From: Cacajao melanocephalus
Lineage: Eukaryota > Chordata > Mammalia > Primates > Pitheciidae
Assembly: GCA_963573385.1 (NCBI GenBank)
Contig: CAUYLG010033239.1
Location: 17,819-81,818, forward strand
Reading direction: 5' to 3'
Length of the DNA stretch: 64,000 nt
Every line of letters begins with the position of its first letter. The first letter of the stretch is position 1. Under the pieces are notes generated by a model. It was given only the letters and a program-made list of their open reading frames with translations. It had not been told where the DNA came from and searched no databases. Positions 39,726-54,716 of the stretch are shown here, in pieces. The position numbers and the translations under genes are program-made.

Positions 39726-41449
39726 GCAAGGCCCACCTTCCTGACCTCCCCTCATTGTGGCCCCACACCCAGTCTGCTTCTCCCCGTTACACACTGTCCA
39801 CTCTCAGCCCTGAGCAAGATGAATTGCTGCTATTCTTTGCCTGCCCCTGGGGTTCTCTGTAGATGGTCCCAGTAATAGATACTCAGCACTAGACTAACAG
39901 AACAGGTCACTACACGGGTGGAGATTCACTTTACAAAAGAAGACTCTGTTTTACAAAGGGGATTCACTACAGGGACTTAGAAAGCAGTCTCTTCTCTGCT
40001 TTTAAAATAAGAGTTCCTCCATTTATCAAGATTTGACACACACACACACTCTTCAGGGGCAGGCCAGTTGCGTAAAGTGAGGCTTGCCTGCATAGCTAAT
40101 CCTATTAAAGACAACTTCCCAAAGCACAGCAGGCTTGTTTCATATTGGGCTCCCTGTGGGGCTTTCACTCACTACAAGCAAAGCTTGGGCTCTCAAAGAC
40201 CTGTGCCTGTTACCACAGATGCCCACAGGGCCTGGGCAGTTGCTGTGGTGACAGGCAGAGCTAATCTTCAGAGAGCTCAGACTCTCTAATGATGCTGATG
40301 AAGCAAAGGCTGAGTCAGAAACACACTTAAGAGAAAAAGATTATCCCCTGCAAAATGTCAGAAGTTCCTGTTATATGAAAGAGCAGGCAAGTAAGCTTAA
40401 GAAAGACAAAGAGAAAGAGAAAAAAAGAAACACAGGCAAGATCAAGAAACAGATCAAGAAACAGATTGCTGCTTTTCCAGTGGGTTCTTAACTGTAGGAA
40501 CTTAATGAAATTGGTTATTGATTCTTAGACTCCTAGAACCTGAGGATTTTAGAGTTGACAGGATTCCCAAATTTACCTAGTCTGTCTAATCAATTCTAAC
40601 TTTCCTTTTTCTGACAAGTGACTGTCAAGCCTAACAACCAAATCTCTTTTTTCTACAGCACACCTTCTAGGCAGGGACAGGAGCTCATTTTCCACACCAT
40701 CTTGGTCAACTCTCATAGAATGTTTTCCTTGCTTCAAGCTCAAATCTGCCTCCTGGAAATTCTTCTTCTTCCCGCCCTATTGGTGCCAGCTCTGCTGTTA
40801 GAGACTTCACAGTCTCTGCTCCCTCTGCCCTGTGACACCCTCAGACTGCTTGAGAACAGGAATCATGACTCCTGGGATTTGCCTTTTCTCTAGGTCAAAT
40901 ACCTCTATAATTCCACCTGCTGCTCTCCATAGGGTGTTCTCTCCATCCTGCCCGTTTCCTCCAACCTATCTTTTAATTGCTCCTGAGCAGTCTAATTGAG
41001 AAGTACAATTCAAAGAAAAATAAATCTAAGGTATCATGACCCTGAAAAAATTGAGAAAATTGAACTTAGAGGTCCTGATCCCAACCCCATTCGCCTGGGA
41101 GTGAAACCTTAGCTTTTACCAGAGAGCATGGGAAACCATTTCTGGTGGAAGCCCCTTAATTAAACACCTGAGGAAAAAAAGAAACTCAGAGACAAGAATG
41201 GATTGTCTCATTATTCTAGCTTGCTTGGCCACAGGGACATATTTGGTTTTGGCTGAAATAATGACATGGAACTGGCAATGATTCCAGAAAATCTTTCTTC
41301 TTAATCATGGCCCGGAATCCTCAGCCACCTCAAAAGTCAGTGGCAGGGGGAATCTCTCCTCAGTTTTCTCTTCGTTTCAAATGAGGCTCATTGGCTTAGA
41401 AAAGTACATTAACTAGCAACCAGTCCAATGACTAAAAAGGACCATCCAG

Positions 41450-41728
<279 letters not shown>

Positions 41729-41764
41729 ACCATCCAGAGTCAGCTCTACAAAGATGTTGCTTTC

Positions 41765-42285
41765 TTTGATGCAATGCTGAGAACAGAGCTTTGGGCTTGG
41801 AGACCTGGACTCTGTCATTAAATCGACTGTGACTCTGGGCCAGTTACTCCCCATCTTTGAGTCTTGATTTCCTACTTATGAAATGAGAGAGCTTATTTGG
41901 ATGATCTTTAAGGTCCCTTTTGGCACTAAAAACTCGGTGACTCTTTTTTTTCACCTTCACCATTTCAGTTGATCCACCAAACAAACCTGAGAGATCAGGA
42001 TTGGCATCCCCATGTTATCTTGGCTAACACTGATGTCTTGCTTACTCTGTGCTAGAAATTGTTCCAAGCATTTTACATGCATCAACTCATTTATCTTCCC
42101 AGCATCTTGTGAGGGAGGCACTAAATTGAGCCTGATTTAAAGATGAGGAAACGAAGGTACAAAGTGGTTCTCGCCTGACCTCTAAGGTCACATCATAAGT
42201 AAATGGTAAAGCTGCAGTTCAAATCCAGGCAGTGGGCTCCAGGGTCTGTGCTCTTAACCACATTCTGGGATGCATCTTTTATAGA
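41765..42285. repeat. two MIRs in opposite orientation
   Basis: 41765-41940 is sense (GACTCTGGGCCAGTTACTCC). 42025-42285 is antisense (GTGCTAGAAATTGTTCCAAG, AAAGATGAGGAAACGAAGGT). Both are in the 3' UTR. Confidence 0.75.
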
Positions 42286-43143
42286 CAAACTACGATCCAG
42301 GGAGATTACGAGACTTGGATCACATACCGAGAGTGTTAAAGCCACATTAGGATTCAATTCCAGGGCCATCAGATTCCAAGTCCACTGGAGAAAAGACTTA
42401 AATCTCTAATCTGTTAACAAATTGCTCAACTACTCAGACTAATCTGAGGTGATGGATGTCTAATGCTCAGGAAAGGCAAGTTAGTCTCTGAGGCAACCAG
42501 ATTCCATGGGCCTAGGTAGAAAAGCCCAGTGCTGACTCTCCCTGTATCTGCCTCTGCCAGGCAATACTTAACAGGCTCCCAAGCAGCGGAAGATTCCATG
42601 CTCCACTTCGAACAGCCTCCATGCTCCAGCAATGGGGCATTTGTGAAAAGTGACTTGATGAACTTTTCTGACCCTGAGTAGAATATAGTTGCTTCACAGG
42701 GCAGTGGTTCTGGGTGTGATTTTTACACTGTGTCATGGATAATTACTATTTTTTTCTGGTCATTAACACTCATCTAGTACTAAGATTTCAGACCAAGGTC
42801 CTCATGACCCCTGGATATTTTAGTATCTATATCCAATAATCTTTTCTCTCCTACTGAATATCCAGGCAAAGATCAAATATATTTCTTTAAAACTGTCAAA
42901 TTCTGTAAAATTCAGGAGCTGATTCAAGGGAACAAGCATCTTCACAGTAGATGGAATCAAGGGTTAAATGTTATAGTGGCAAGCTCTTCTACTGGGCAAC
43001 AGACAACCAGACCTGCTTGTGAGATGGCAGCTCCCCAGCCCTGTCTGCGACCTCATTTCTGTCGAGTGAAAGGCAGCAGCTCAGCTGATTGCAGCATAGT
43101 GTTCATCAATCACGGTAATAGCGCAATTAGCCACCAGGGTTTA

Positions 43144-43544
<401 letters not shown>

Positions 43545-43719
43545 CTCTTGACTTCTAAAGAGGCAAAAGTAGGCCAAAAGTAAAATACAGTATTGTGGTT
43601 GTTTATAGAATCTGTTTGAAGTGCATGTGTATCTGTAAATATAAAGTGATTCATGACTTGTTGTGTCCTCAGTCTGTAGCATTATTAACTTTTAGGAGCA
43701 GCAGTAGGGTAGAGTGTAC

Positions 43720-43900
43720 TGAATGATCATAGACTCATTGATTAGTAGATCTGGAAAGGAGCTTAGAGAAGATCTGTTTCAGGCTCCTATTTTATAGAAG
43801 GGAAGGTTGACATCCAGGGAGTTGAAGGAAATTTCCTAATTACTCTGAGAGTACCTCAGTGATGGAGCCAGGACTAGGTCCTGGACCACCTCTAAGAAGA
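43720..43900. repeat. ancient SINE-like repeat, family uncertain
   Basis: TAGATCTGGAAAGGAGCTTA and GATGGAGCCAGGACTAGGTC. It has the same pattern as 3905-4130. Confidence 0.4.
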
Positions 43901-44639
43901 CACTTAGCTATTTGAGTGTCAACTAGGGCCTAGCATTATTAAGCACTAGATAAATACAGATGAAAAGAAATGATCCCTGCCTGCAAGGTCCTTATGATCT
44001 AATGGAGGTGCTGTTTCTAAAATATTATTATCCCAATTTGGCAGTCAAGGAAACAGCCCTGGAAAAGTTAACATGCTCAAGTCACCCACTAGTATCATTT
44101 GAACCCTCCTCTGACTCATGCTCTTTGAAATTTTTTTCTTCAGATTGTCTTAGAAGAAGGGTAGATGGGGTATACCCTCTGGTAGTACCAGACTCCCAAG
44201 GATTCTTAAAGTTGAATAACCTCAGTTAAATAAATAACCACAATTGGCTTGGTGACTGAAGCCTTATAACATCCACAGAATGATAAGACCATCCTCCAGA
44301 CCTAACTCCCCAACTCATATCACCTGCTCCTGCCTGCCACTAAGCTCCTTACTTGGATATTGAGTTTCCTGGAGTGTCCTGAGGAATGTTTGTTTGACTT
44401 TGTTTGCCAACAGTTTGGGGGAAGGGGAAGGAACTACAATAATCAGTGTCCTGGGATCTCATTGATTTCAGATTCCCTGTCCTAAACCTACTCCCAATTA
44501 CCTGCCACAGCTGGGGAATCAAGTAGAATCCTGTGGCTGGAAGTACATGAAATAGACTAGTCCATGAGATATAAATACTGTTAAATGATGGTTTTTAAAG
44601 GCCCTGATCCATTATATGAAGTAGGCAAAATTCAAATTT

Positions 44640-44870
44640 ATTTATTCATTTATTTTCTCAACAAATGAGTATCTAGTATGTGCCAGGATACAAGTAGTGG
44701 CAAATTAGACACAGTTTTTGCTTTCATGAACCGTATAGCTTCATGATGTAGTTTAAACATTGTCAAATCATCACCCAAATATGACTGCAAAGTAGTCTAA
44801 TGGGAAGGCACAGGATGCTATGAGAACACTCAACTGGGAAACCTGAATCACCTTTGAGGAACTGTTTCAG
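44640..44870 (-). repeat. L2 tail, antisense
   Basis: TTTATTCATTTATTTTCTCA, TCTAGTATGTGCCAGGATAC. The rest of 43960-44640 and 44870-45080 shows no gene. Confidence 0.55.
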
Positions 44871-45084
44871 GGGCTCTCGGAAGATTCTACTGCTCCCAAA
44901 TACCTCTGCTACCCACTGGCCACTGCTTTACAATCCTCAATTAAGCTTTCATCTTTTAGTGCAAACCTTTGATGCTGATCAAATACAAATCCCCCAAGAA
45001 GAGTGAGGATAGGAGAAAAAATATCTGTACCTGTGAAACATTTTTAGACTGCCTGGCTAGGAGTTTGTTGTTGTTCTCTGAAGA

Positions 45085-45425
45085 ACATAACCAACCACTC
45101 CGAAGCTTATAGGCTTAAAACAACAAATATGTATCATTTCTTGTGATACTGTGGGTTGGCAGGGTGGTTCTTCTGACTGAAGCAGGATGGTCTAGGATAG
45201 CTATATCCACATGTCTGAGGTCCCAGCTGAGATGACTGGGGCTGTTAAGGCCTTTCTCCATGTGGTGCCATCCTCCAGAAGGCTGCCTAGATTTGTCCAT
45301 ATGGTGGTAGGAGTTTTTCTCAAAGCAAGAGAGGGCAAGATCCAAAACAGAAGCACTTTTCAAGATCTGTTTCCATTGCAATTGCGAATCTCTCACTGAT
45401 GAAAACAAGTTCCAAGGCCAAGCAC
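45085..45425 (-). mobile_element. old MLT1-like LTR, antisense, in 3' UTR
   Basis: AGGCTTAAAACAACAAATAT near 45110 and the following GTTGGCAGGGTGGTTCTTCT match old MLT1 LTRs in reverse. The right edge is vague and runs into the Alu at 45449. Confidence 0.55.
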
Positions 45426-45432
45426 AGTTTTA

Positions 45433-45794
<362 letters not shown>

Positions 45795-46634
45795 CTACCA
45801 TGGGAAAAACCCTCAGTCCTCTGAAACTCTGATAGATGTTTTAGGATCTTAAAACATGGCTCTGATGATATCACCAAAGACAAGTGTCAGACTCCTTTAG
45901 GGCAGGGCAGTCTTGGTTTAGTTCTTGTCATTTGTTTAGTAGTTATCCAAAGGATTTACTTTGGAGGAATCAAGACACATCTAGATGAAGAAGTTTTGTG
46001 CTTGTTAAACAGTCCATTTGGTTACTTCTTAGCTATCCCTGAGGGTCAAATCTGGCTTCTCGTTGCACAGGATTCACCATAGATAATGGTTGTAATTCCT
46101 ACCTGAAGTTCCTGGCCAGAAGCCCAGTGGAAAGATTCAGTATATGCAAAAAAGATGGCTCCAAGAACAGTTACCCCTTCTGTTCTAACTGTATTTCCTT
46201 TCTTCCTTAATGTATTTGTCTAGTCCCAAGGCTTTAGATGCCGAGTCTTTGATAATAACATGTGTACCTAAGTCCCTGCTGGACATTTTCATGTCTCAAA
46301 CTTAACATGTCCAAATTGAAACTCTTGATTCTGCCCCAAACTTGTTTGAACCCCAGTCTTTACAGAAAACTAGGTGCCATCCTTAATTCTTTGATTTTTC
46401 TCTTTTTTTAGCCTCCTCGTCTAATCTAGCAGCAGGTCCTGGGGTTTTACTTCTAACTATATCTCAAATCTGATCACTTTTCTCCATTTTCATTGACATG
46501 ACCTTGGTCCAGGCCACCATTGTTTTCTCCCCTAGAGAGCTACCATAGAGTTCCTAACGTCTAAAGTTTCCCTACTCATATAATTACTCCCCTCTAGTCC
46601 ATTCTCCACACAGGAGCAATGTTTTATATGTATA

Positions 46635-46756
46635 TGGTAGAGACAGGGTCTTGCTGTGCTGCCCAAGCTTGTCTCAAATTCTGGCCTCAAGCAATCCTCT
46701 TGCCTTGGCCCCCTGAGTCACTGGAATTGTAGGTATGAGCCACCATGTCCAGTCTC
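46635..46756 (-). repeat. Alu left-arm fragment, antisense
   Basis: GGTAGAGACAGGGTCTTGCT to GAGCCACCATGTCCAG. It is about 120 bases and old. Confidence 0.85.
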
Positions 46757-46840
46757 AATGACAATTTCTTAAAAATCTTAATAAATGAATAGCTCAGTAA
46801 CACTGAGGTTTACTTCAGTACCACACATGAAAACAATCCA

Positions 46841-47048
46841 AGCCTTGGCAAGATGGTGAAACCCTGTCTCAACAAAAAATTAGCCGGTCATGGTGGCCTG
46901 GAACTGTAGTCCCAGCTACTTGGGAGGCTGAGGTGGTGGGATTGCTTGGGCCCTGGAGGTCAAGAATATAGTAAGCCATGATTGTACCACCATGCCACTC
47001 CAGCCTGGGTGACAGAGCAAGACCCTGTCCCTCTCTCAAAAAAAAAAA
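46841..47048 (+). repeat. Alu, 5' truncated
   Basis: Starts near GCAAGATGGTGAAACCCTGT and runs to an A-tail. It lies 85 bases after an antisense Alu fragment. Confidence 0.88.
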
Positions 47049-47070
47049 GGAAACAGAGAATTCAGAGACA

Positions 47071-47108
47071 TTCATTATTATTAATACTATAATAATAATA
47101 ATAATATT
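47071..47108 (+). repeat. ATT/AAT microsatellite
   Basis: Imperfect ATTATT, then AATAATAAT units after the Alu tail. 47110-48300 has no feature I recognise beyond two AATAAA hexamers. Confidence 0.85.
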
Positions 47109-48309
47109 GATTCTGCTTCTAGCCCTGAATCTGCTCCTAACTTACTATAGGATCTCGGGTAAATCATTTCCTGTAATAATTAGCTATCGCCTCTTCCTTG
47201 TTTCTTCTTTTGTAGTACTACTACTCCCTCACCCAAAGCAAGTGATTTTAGTGAAGACTGTCAATAAAGGGAGCATGTGATCAAGCAGGGCCCATCAGAA
47301 TCCTTCCCTAAGATTTTTATTAAAAAGTGAGACCTATTCTTTTTCCATTTAAGTGGCAAATATGTGGAGATATGAGGTCTAAAACTGTGATGGCCTATCC
47401 TCAACTCCTGTGTAAATTCTGTCTCTAGTAAGAGAAAACAAGGCCATTAGGCAGAGGGAAGCAGAGACATAAGGTGAGAAAGAGTGTGGCCTATTGTTTT
47501 CCAGACCGTGATTCTTATTTTTTGAGGTTTGGCTGATCACCTCTTCCTTTGATTATGTTAGAAAGCTCAGCGTATCTTTCTAATAAAACTCCCATTTGCT
47601 TTTCTTGTTGGAGTTAGGGTCTTATAACTTCCAACCAAAAATATACGGTCTCCTCTTTGGTTCTCAATTTTCTCATTTATATATCCTAGATCCAAAGTAC
47701 AGAAATTCTAATATTAAAAAAACTGAGTCTTTTAGAAAATCCCACTAATATGGACTTTTGATCAAGACTGTGTAATTATGGAAAAGAAGACTACCCTCAT
47801 CTCAATCCTCTCTTCTTGTACCTAAAGGCATGAAGAAGAGGGATTTCTCAAGGTGAGAAGCAGTTCTCCATGAACACCGATGACAGCACAGGCAAAGGTT
47901 CCTATGACTAGGGATCACTGGTCCGCACAGAGTCTGATCTCCCAGGTGTCCAGCAGGTAGACAAAACAGCTAACTCCTCTGCCATTCCTTTCTCCACATT
48001 TGTTCCTATTTCTCAGCCATCTCAGTGACATCTGCCATCTTGAGAGTCAACTACTGGCTGGACTGAGCTGTGTGGTATATGCTTCTGTTTACTTTCTTCT
48101 GTTACTTTTAAGTAGCCAAATAGCAAATGCTTAAATAGGAAATCTCTGGGAGATTTGAATAAAAGACTTTGCTTGGTAGAAAATCATGTCACAGAAATGC
48201 TAATGGATAGCAGAGTAAGTCGACAAGTCCCCAAGCAGTAGGATTAGGATTCCTGTCTCCCTTCAGATTCTAATGCATCTCCTCCTTGGGGTAACAGTGG
48301 ACTGGGATA

Positions 48310-49185
48310 AACCTAAGAGGCTGTGCAGCTTGGGTTAAGTCATTCTTATTTCTGGGCTTCAGGAGCTTAGAGCAGATGGTTTCTATAGGCTCTCTTGGTG
48401 CTGAAGCTTTGGGATTCTGTGGCTGTTTTCTGTAAGAGCTGCAAGGGCAAACAGGATTTTGGCAGCAATCCTTCCATTACTAAAGCCTCCTTTCTTTTCG
48501 GGTACAGTGAAAAGAGCCAAGGTGGTGTGAACCCCTCATCACTTAGCCAGGCATATGGTCCTGGTTTCTGAGCCTGCCAGAAAGCATCTTAGCAATGTGT
48601 GTCTGGATGGTCCATGCCTGACTATCCTAGGCTGGAGGTTTCTAAAGAGTAACAAGAGGAAGAAGACAAACAAGAATCTCTGACATTTGTTGAGAATAGA
48701 GCACAGTCCCATTTGTTTGAGAAGAGACATCAGGCAGCCATGTTTATGTGCCAGAAATGCATTCCACCTAAAGGAGGACATAATTTATGGACCAGCATGT
48801 GCTATCCTGAGCAGGGCAAGATCTTTGTGATCATGCAAACTCTGCCATGCAGCTGGAAGCCTGGAAACTAAAAGGATTGAATGTAGTAAACTATCTTCAA
48901 ACCACTGTAAGGATGAGGTTTCAGAAGGTCGTAAGGCAGAATACTTAAGGACACAGGGCTTACAGTCTGACAAACCTGGGTTCAATTCTTGGGTCTTTGT
49001 CACTTACTAGTTTTGTGACTTTTGGAAGATGACTCCTGGAATCTCAGTGAACCTTAGTTACTTCATATGTAAATGAAATAATATCTACTTCACGAGGCTG
49101 TTGAAAGGATTAAATGGAGAATGGGTGTAAAACCCTTAGTACAGGGCCAGGTACACATGGTAGGTGCTGAATGTGTGATGTTGGC
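48310..49185 (+). repeat. two MIRs in 3' UTR
   Basis: 48310-48425 is a partial MIR (GCAGCTTGGGTTAAGTCATT). 48937-49185 is well preserved (CTGACAAACCTGGGTTCAAT, AGGTACACATGGTAGGTGCT). 48430-48930 is unassigned. Confidence 0.75.
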
Positions 49186-49589
49186 ACTACACAAAGTCAT
49201 CTCAATCAGGCAGAGCTAGGGAGACAAATCTAATTAAGGATCTTTGTCAGGAGGCTGAGAACAAGAGACTGGAGAAAGCCAGTGTAAATACCAAGAGCAA
49301 AGAGAAGGGGTGTGGTGTGAGTAGGAGATGGAACCTGGACTTACTAAGTGGATCAGGGTAGAATAATCCAGTCAGAACCAAGGGAAGAGAGTCCAGGAAA
49401 ATGCCACGAGCAGCTCTATAGCATGACCTTGTTGGGCTGGGTTAAAGTAGGGGCTGCTACCAGTCACCTGACAGAAAGGTACCTCATGCATTTCCTCCTT
49501 CCCCCAGAGACCAGCTTCTGGGAGTGAGGAATGAGCCCAGAATGAGAGTTCAGAGTGCTCTCGAGCCTTTGTTAGAGGTGCCCTCCAAC

Positions 49590-50310
49590 ACTCGGAAAAC
49601 TAGGATTCCAGAGACCTGGGTTTGTGTCCTGACTTTGCAGCATACTCACTGTGTGATCTTGAACCAACATATTTTCACCTATAAAATGAGACTGACAACC
49701 TTCCCTACTTCACAAAATAGTTATTAAAGTCAAATAAAAGTACATTTTAGAAAGTGAAATGCTATGGACATTGAAGGTGGAGCCACGGGTCTTGTGGGGT
49801 AGATGGTATTAGTCTCAGAATGAAACTGAATACATCCTTCCCAGAGGCCTTGCCAAGGATCCCCTCCTCCCTTCAGCTCCCTTCCCCACTGCCAATACAT
49901 GTTCCTGTCCTGGGAACCTAACCTCACCTAGAAATACAAGGGCCAACAAGCCTTACTTCCAGAGGTTTGGTTGGCTTCAGAGAAATTTCTGGAGGCTAAA
50001 AGCAGCCAAGAAGCATCAGCCACTTCATGCTGGGCCTGAATGAACAGAGCAGTGAGCTATGGTGGGGCTGGGGCCCAGGAGGAGCAGGCAGAGAGTTCAT
50101 ATGCACCATGATTCAAATATTATAACAAAAATCATCGATCATGTGTTCGGCACTTTACAGTTCCCAAAGCACTTTCCCATCCACGTCCTGATAATCTTTG
50201 ACACAACACTGTCATGTAGGCTTTATTCCCAGTACAGATGAGGAAAACTGAGGCCTGCATCAGTGAAGCAACCTATCCAAGACTACATAGAGAAGGCAGC
50301 AAATGGCACA
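49590..50310. repeat. two MIRs in 3' UTR
   Basis: 49590-49745 is sense (AGACCTGGGTTTGTGTCCTG). 50105-50310 is antisense (ACAGATGAGGAAAACTGAGG). 50310-51180 shows no gene. Confidence 0.7.
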
Positions 50311-51082
50311 GTTAGTCTTAGAACAGGGTAGGGTCTGCACCCCCCGCAGTGGGCAGTCCTAATTCTGAACTTCACCTATCTGGGGGTGATGGAGCGGAGC
50401 AAAAGGAAGGCTGCTGAAGAGAAAACCTACCATCTGTTTTGTCTACATATGGCTTCCTCTGCTTGTGGGAGAGAAGGAAGGAAAGGGACACATTCCTCTT
50501 GCCAGCCCCACAACCCCAGCAAAATTAAACTCTGGAGCAGGTTGAGCAGCAGAGGCTTTCCTCAGATCAAGGAGCCAGGGCAGATGATCTATCTCTGTGG
50601 CCACACAGAGAGATGTCACCTTATCCAGTTTGCATATCATCTTCAATTCCCCCAACTGCTCTTTCTAATTTATTCAACTAGGGACGAGGCTGGTCTCATG
50701 CCAGCCTAGGAGATATACCATAGCAGGATGAGTAGAATTCCTCAGGAGGAACAATTAGCAAAAACTGGAGCTGTCTTTCGATAGGCTTGAGCAGAGAGAG
50801 GAACAATAGTTCTCATATCTCTCCCCATCAGATTCTAACTAAGCAGATGTTCTCACACTTTTTTATTCTTCCTATGTTCTATATACTGACACTTCTTCTC
50901 AGTGGCATATGAAATATGAAAAGTCACAATCGTGGTGTTGTGAGTTTGTATAAAGGAATATATATACACAGTAGCAAAAGGGAAGATCTCATTTGCAAAT
51001 ATCTATAGTGTTTCCTTGTTCTGTGTTGATCTGTTTTATTGATACAAACTGAATTTTCTTAATGTATCTTCTATCTCTATTA

Positions 51083-51485
<403 letters not shown>

Positions 51486-51554
51486 AATTCTGGGCAGAGA
51501 TTCTGTTTTCAATTCTTCTGAGTATATACCTAGAGGGGGAATTGCTGGATCACA

Positions 51555-51840
51555 TGGTAATTTTATTTTATTTTTGAGCCAGAGTCTCCCTCTGTTGCTC
51601 AGGCTGGAGTGCAATGGCACTGCAACCTCTGCCTCCTGGGTTCAAGTGATTCTCCTGCCTCAGCTTCTTGAGTAACTGGGACTATAGGCATACACCACCA
51701 TGCCCAGCTAATTTTTGTATTTTTAGTAGAGACAGGATTTCACCATTTTGGCCAGGCTAGTCTCAAACTCCTGACCTTGTGATCTACCCATCTTGGCCTC
51801 CCAAGTGCTGGGATTACAGGCGTGAGCCACTGTGCCCGGC
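51555..51840 (-). repeat. Alu, antisense half of inverted pair
   Basis: TTTTTGAGCCAGAGTCTCCC to GTGCCCGGC. It lies about 70 bases after the sense Alu, and the spacer holds a small L1-like piece. Confidence 0.92.
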
Positions 51841-51949
51841 TGGGCAGAGATTCTTGCATTAGAGATCTTTAAGCGGAACTGGGAAACAGGTCCAGCACCA
51901 GTGCAACAAAAGATACAATATGATGCAATAGCTCATGATGGACTCAAGA

Positions 51950-52170
51950 AAGGAGGAGATCAGGATGGACTACAACAGTCAGGGAAGGCTTTATGGTGAA
52001 GGAAGGATTGACAGTGCAAGAGGTCAGGGAATGCCAGTTAGTGTGCACTTCTGGAGACCTGCTGGGCTGTGGCTCTGTGCTAGGTGGTGTAGAAGTTGCA
52101 GAGAATGACAAGAGGCAATGTGTGCCTCCTAGCAGCTTAGCTCAGTATTAACTCATAGCGGAGGTTTAAC
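51950..52170 (-). repeat. L2-like relic
   Basis: AGGGAAGGCTTTATGGTGAA and GGGCTGTGGCTCTGTGCTAG. 52170-52530 and 52600-53550 show no gene or repeat I can name. Confidence 0.4.
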
Positions 52171-52540
52171 AGACACTGCTGGATGGCACATGGGAACAAG
52201 CCTGCTGAGCTGGAAAGTGGGTAGCCCACAGGAAAATGAAAACAAATACAGACAGAACTTGCAGCCTCAGGAAGGGGCAGAACCTACTTCCTACCCCCCA
52301 CCTCTCCTCAAAAACTGTAATAAGTTTAAGTAGGCAGCATATTTAGTCCAATTTTACACCCATCTCCACTATGATGTGCTAGGAAACCTTTCCCCTTTCT
52401 TAGCCTAGTTAACTCCTACTCATCTGCCAGGACTCAGGCATGGAGACCCTGCTGGGCCAGGGAGGACACAGAGCTTTGGAAGCACACAGAAGAGATAATG
52501 GAGGTGTCAGAGATGCGTTCAGTCAGGATTCCTCATTCCT

Positions 52541-52600
52541 TCCCCCACTCCCCCCCCACTCCCCCCCCTCCCTCCCTCCCTTCCTCCCTTCTTTCTTTCC
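52541..52600 (+). repeat. C-rich tract
   Basis: Runs of 5, 8 and 8 C separated by ACT, then TCCC units and a CTTT end. The minus strand carries the matching G-runs. Confidence 0.95.
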
Positions 52601-53552
52601 ATTTTAAAGAATCCCTGTATAGGATTCTTTCAATTACAAGGGACATAGACCCACTTTTAGTAGTCACAAAGTAAAAGAGGGGATCGTGGTGGGAGGGAAA
52701 TTTGTTAGCTCATGTTACTTGTAAAGTCCAGGGCTATATCTAGCTTCAGGCATAGATAGAAGCAGGTGACTAAATTATATTATCAGGATTTTCTCTCTCT
52801 CAGCATCACTCTCCTCTGGGTTGGCTACATTCTCAGGCCACTCCAGGCTTATCCTACTTATATAGCCATCTGGACAGAGAGAGAATGCCTTTCCTTCAGG
52901 AGCTTTGGCAAAAGTCCTTGTCATGTTTAGAATAGTCTAAGATCAATCATTTTGCCAGGGGATAGGATGTTCTGGTTGGCCAAGACTAGATTTTATGCCA
53001 ATCTCAAATTGGAATATGGGGTCAATCCCACCCAAACCAGATGAATTGCAAGTGGGAGAGGGGTGGTTGCCCCAAAGGAAAATTAGGGTGCTGTTTCCAG
53101 AAGAGAAGAGAAGAGAATAGATATTGTCAAGGCAAATATACCAGCTAGTCACAGGAGCTACAGAATCAGATCATTCCACAAAAGACATTCAAAAACTGGA
53201 CTGAGAATGAGAATGGGTTATACCCTCAGGATATGGGGATGGATGGAAGAGGGTGGGTAGGGCTGTGGGGAGGGACAGAACAGAAGCAGCCAGCTGAGGG
53301 CAGAGTAGTCAAAGGTCAGTACATATGATTGAATAGGCTGTGTCCTGCTGAGGAGGCCAGAGGGAGGCTAAATGGGAGTTGAAATCAGCCTAGGCTCCAA
53401 GTGCAAAGCCTTGTGTCCTGATGTGGAGCTGCACTAGGAGAAAGGGCTCTTTGGTCTAATTCATACAAGGATGCTGTCTCCTCACTAAGCCAGGGACAGA
53501 GGGGCAGCATCCATCCAGAGTGGGCACGGTCTCCAGTCTGCATGAAGATGCA

Positions 53553-54016
53553 GTCATGGGTTGAATCATTTCCTCTGAAAAGATATGTTCAAGCCCTAAG
53601 CCCTGGTACCTGTGATTGTGACCTTATTTGGAAATAGCATCTTGGCAGATATCATCAAGCTAAGATGAGGCCTTACTGCATTTGGGTTGACCCTAAATCC
53701 AATGACTGATGTCTTTAGAAAAGAAATGAGAGGGAGATTCAGACAGAGGGACAAAGGGAAGAAGGCTTTCCAGTGACAGAGGCAGGGATTGGGGCACTGC
53801 AGCCATGAGCCAAGGAATGCAAAGGATTGCTGGCAGCCACCACAGGCAAAGAGATGGGCGTGGAGCAGGTGCTCCCTCAGAGCCTCCAGAGGCAGCCAGC
53901 CCTGCTGACACCTTGATTTTGGACTTCCAGCTCCAGAACTGTAATAGAATCTGTTTGTTTTTTTAAGCCACTCAGTTTTGTGGTACTTTGTGACAGCAGC
54001 CCTAGGAAATTAATCC
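53553..54016 (+). mobile_element. MaLR-type LTR (MLT1-like)
   Basis: Shows in order GACCTTATTTGGAAATAGCA, ATGACTGATGTCTTTAG, GCTGACACCTTGATTTTGGA, CCAGAACTGTAATAGAAT and TTTAAGCCACTCAGTTTTGT. This is the arrangement of an MLT1-type LTR in sense orientation. Confidence 0.8.
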
Positions 54017-54259
54017 AGGTACAGCCCTGAGAGTAAGGCTCTCCCGCCCTGACCCCACAGTGTCCTGGTGGAAGATTAACACTCAAGGTACCCAAGAGAT
54101 CCCAGCAGAAGTATGTGGGCCTCCTCATGGGTACTACTACCTAATAATATCCTGAAAGTACTCGCTTCTTCCACCTTCACACACGAAGAGTATTTTCAAA
54201 CTGTAGGCTACCAGAAAAATAAGAGGCAAGCTCTAATTGGTTTAAGATGACTCGGGCAC

Positions 54260-54282
54260 ACTTTATTTATTTATTTATTTTA
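54260..54282 (+). repeat. TTTA microsatellite
   Basis: Five to six TTTA units. 54020-54700 otherwise shows no gene. Confidence 0.85.
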
Positions 54283-54716
54283 AATTTTTTGTTTTTCTGG
54301 GGGCACTTATTTAAAAGAGAGCCTCTGCATATGCTATTCTTTGTACTCCTCTGTCTACCAAGCTCAGTTAGGCACCTCCTCTGGGAAACCACAGCCCCTT
54401 TTGCTTTCCTTTGCCATAGAACTTTCTGTGCTGTATTGTAATTTTCTGGTTACCTGTGGAGTAGATTGTCCAATGATGCAGAATACATTTTCTTGTGAAG
54501 TAAAGCAAATAAGCAGTAGGCAAATGGCCATTAAGGGGTCTGGGGACCTCCTTAAACAAAGGAAATGAGAATCCAATAGTTTCACCAAGATGCAGAGTTA
54601 TCAAAGTGTGCTGAGGTAAACCACAGTGGCTCTGAACACAGGGCAGTAGCAGGGAAGGGTAACAGGTCTCTGGAATGTCACTTCCTTAGAGAAGTGACCC
54701 TATCACATACCTTCAT

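Noticed and set aside
40441..40466. Tandem GATCAAGAAACA copies in the 3' UTR
   Set aside because: Two units only. This is a small slippage duplication with no evident function.
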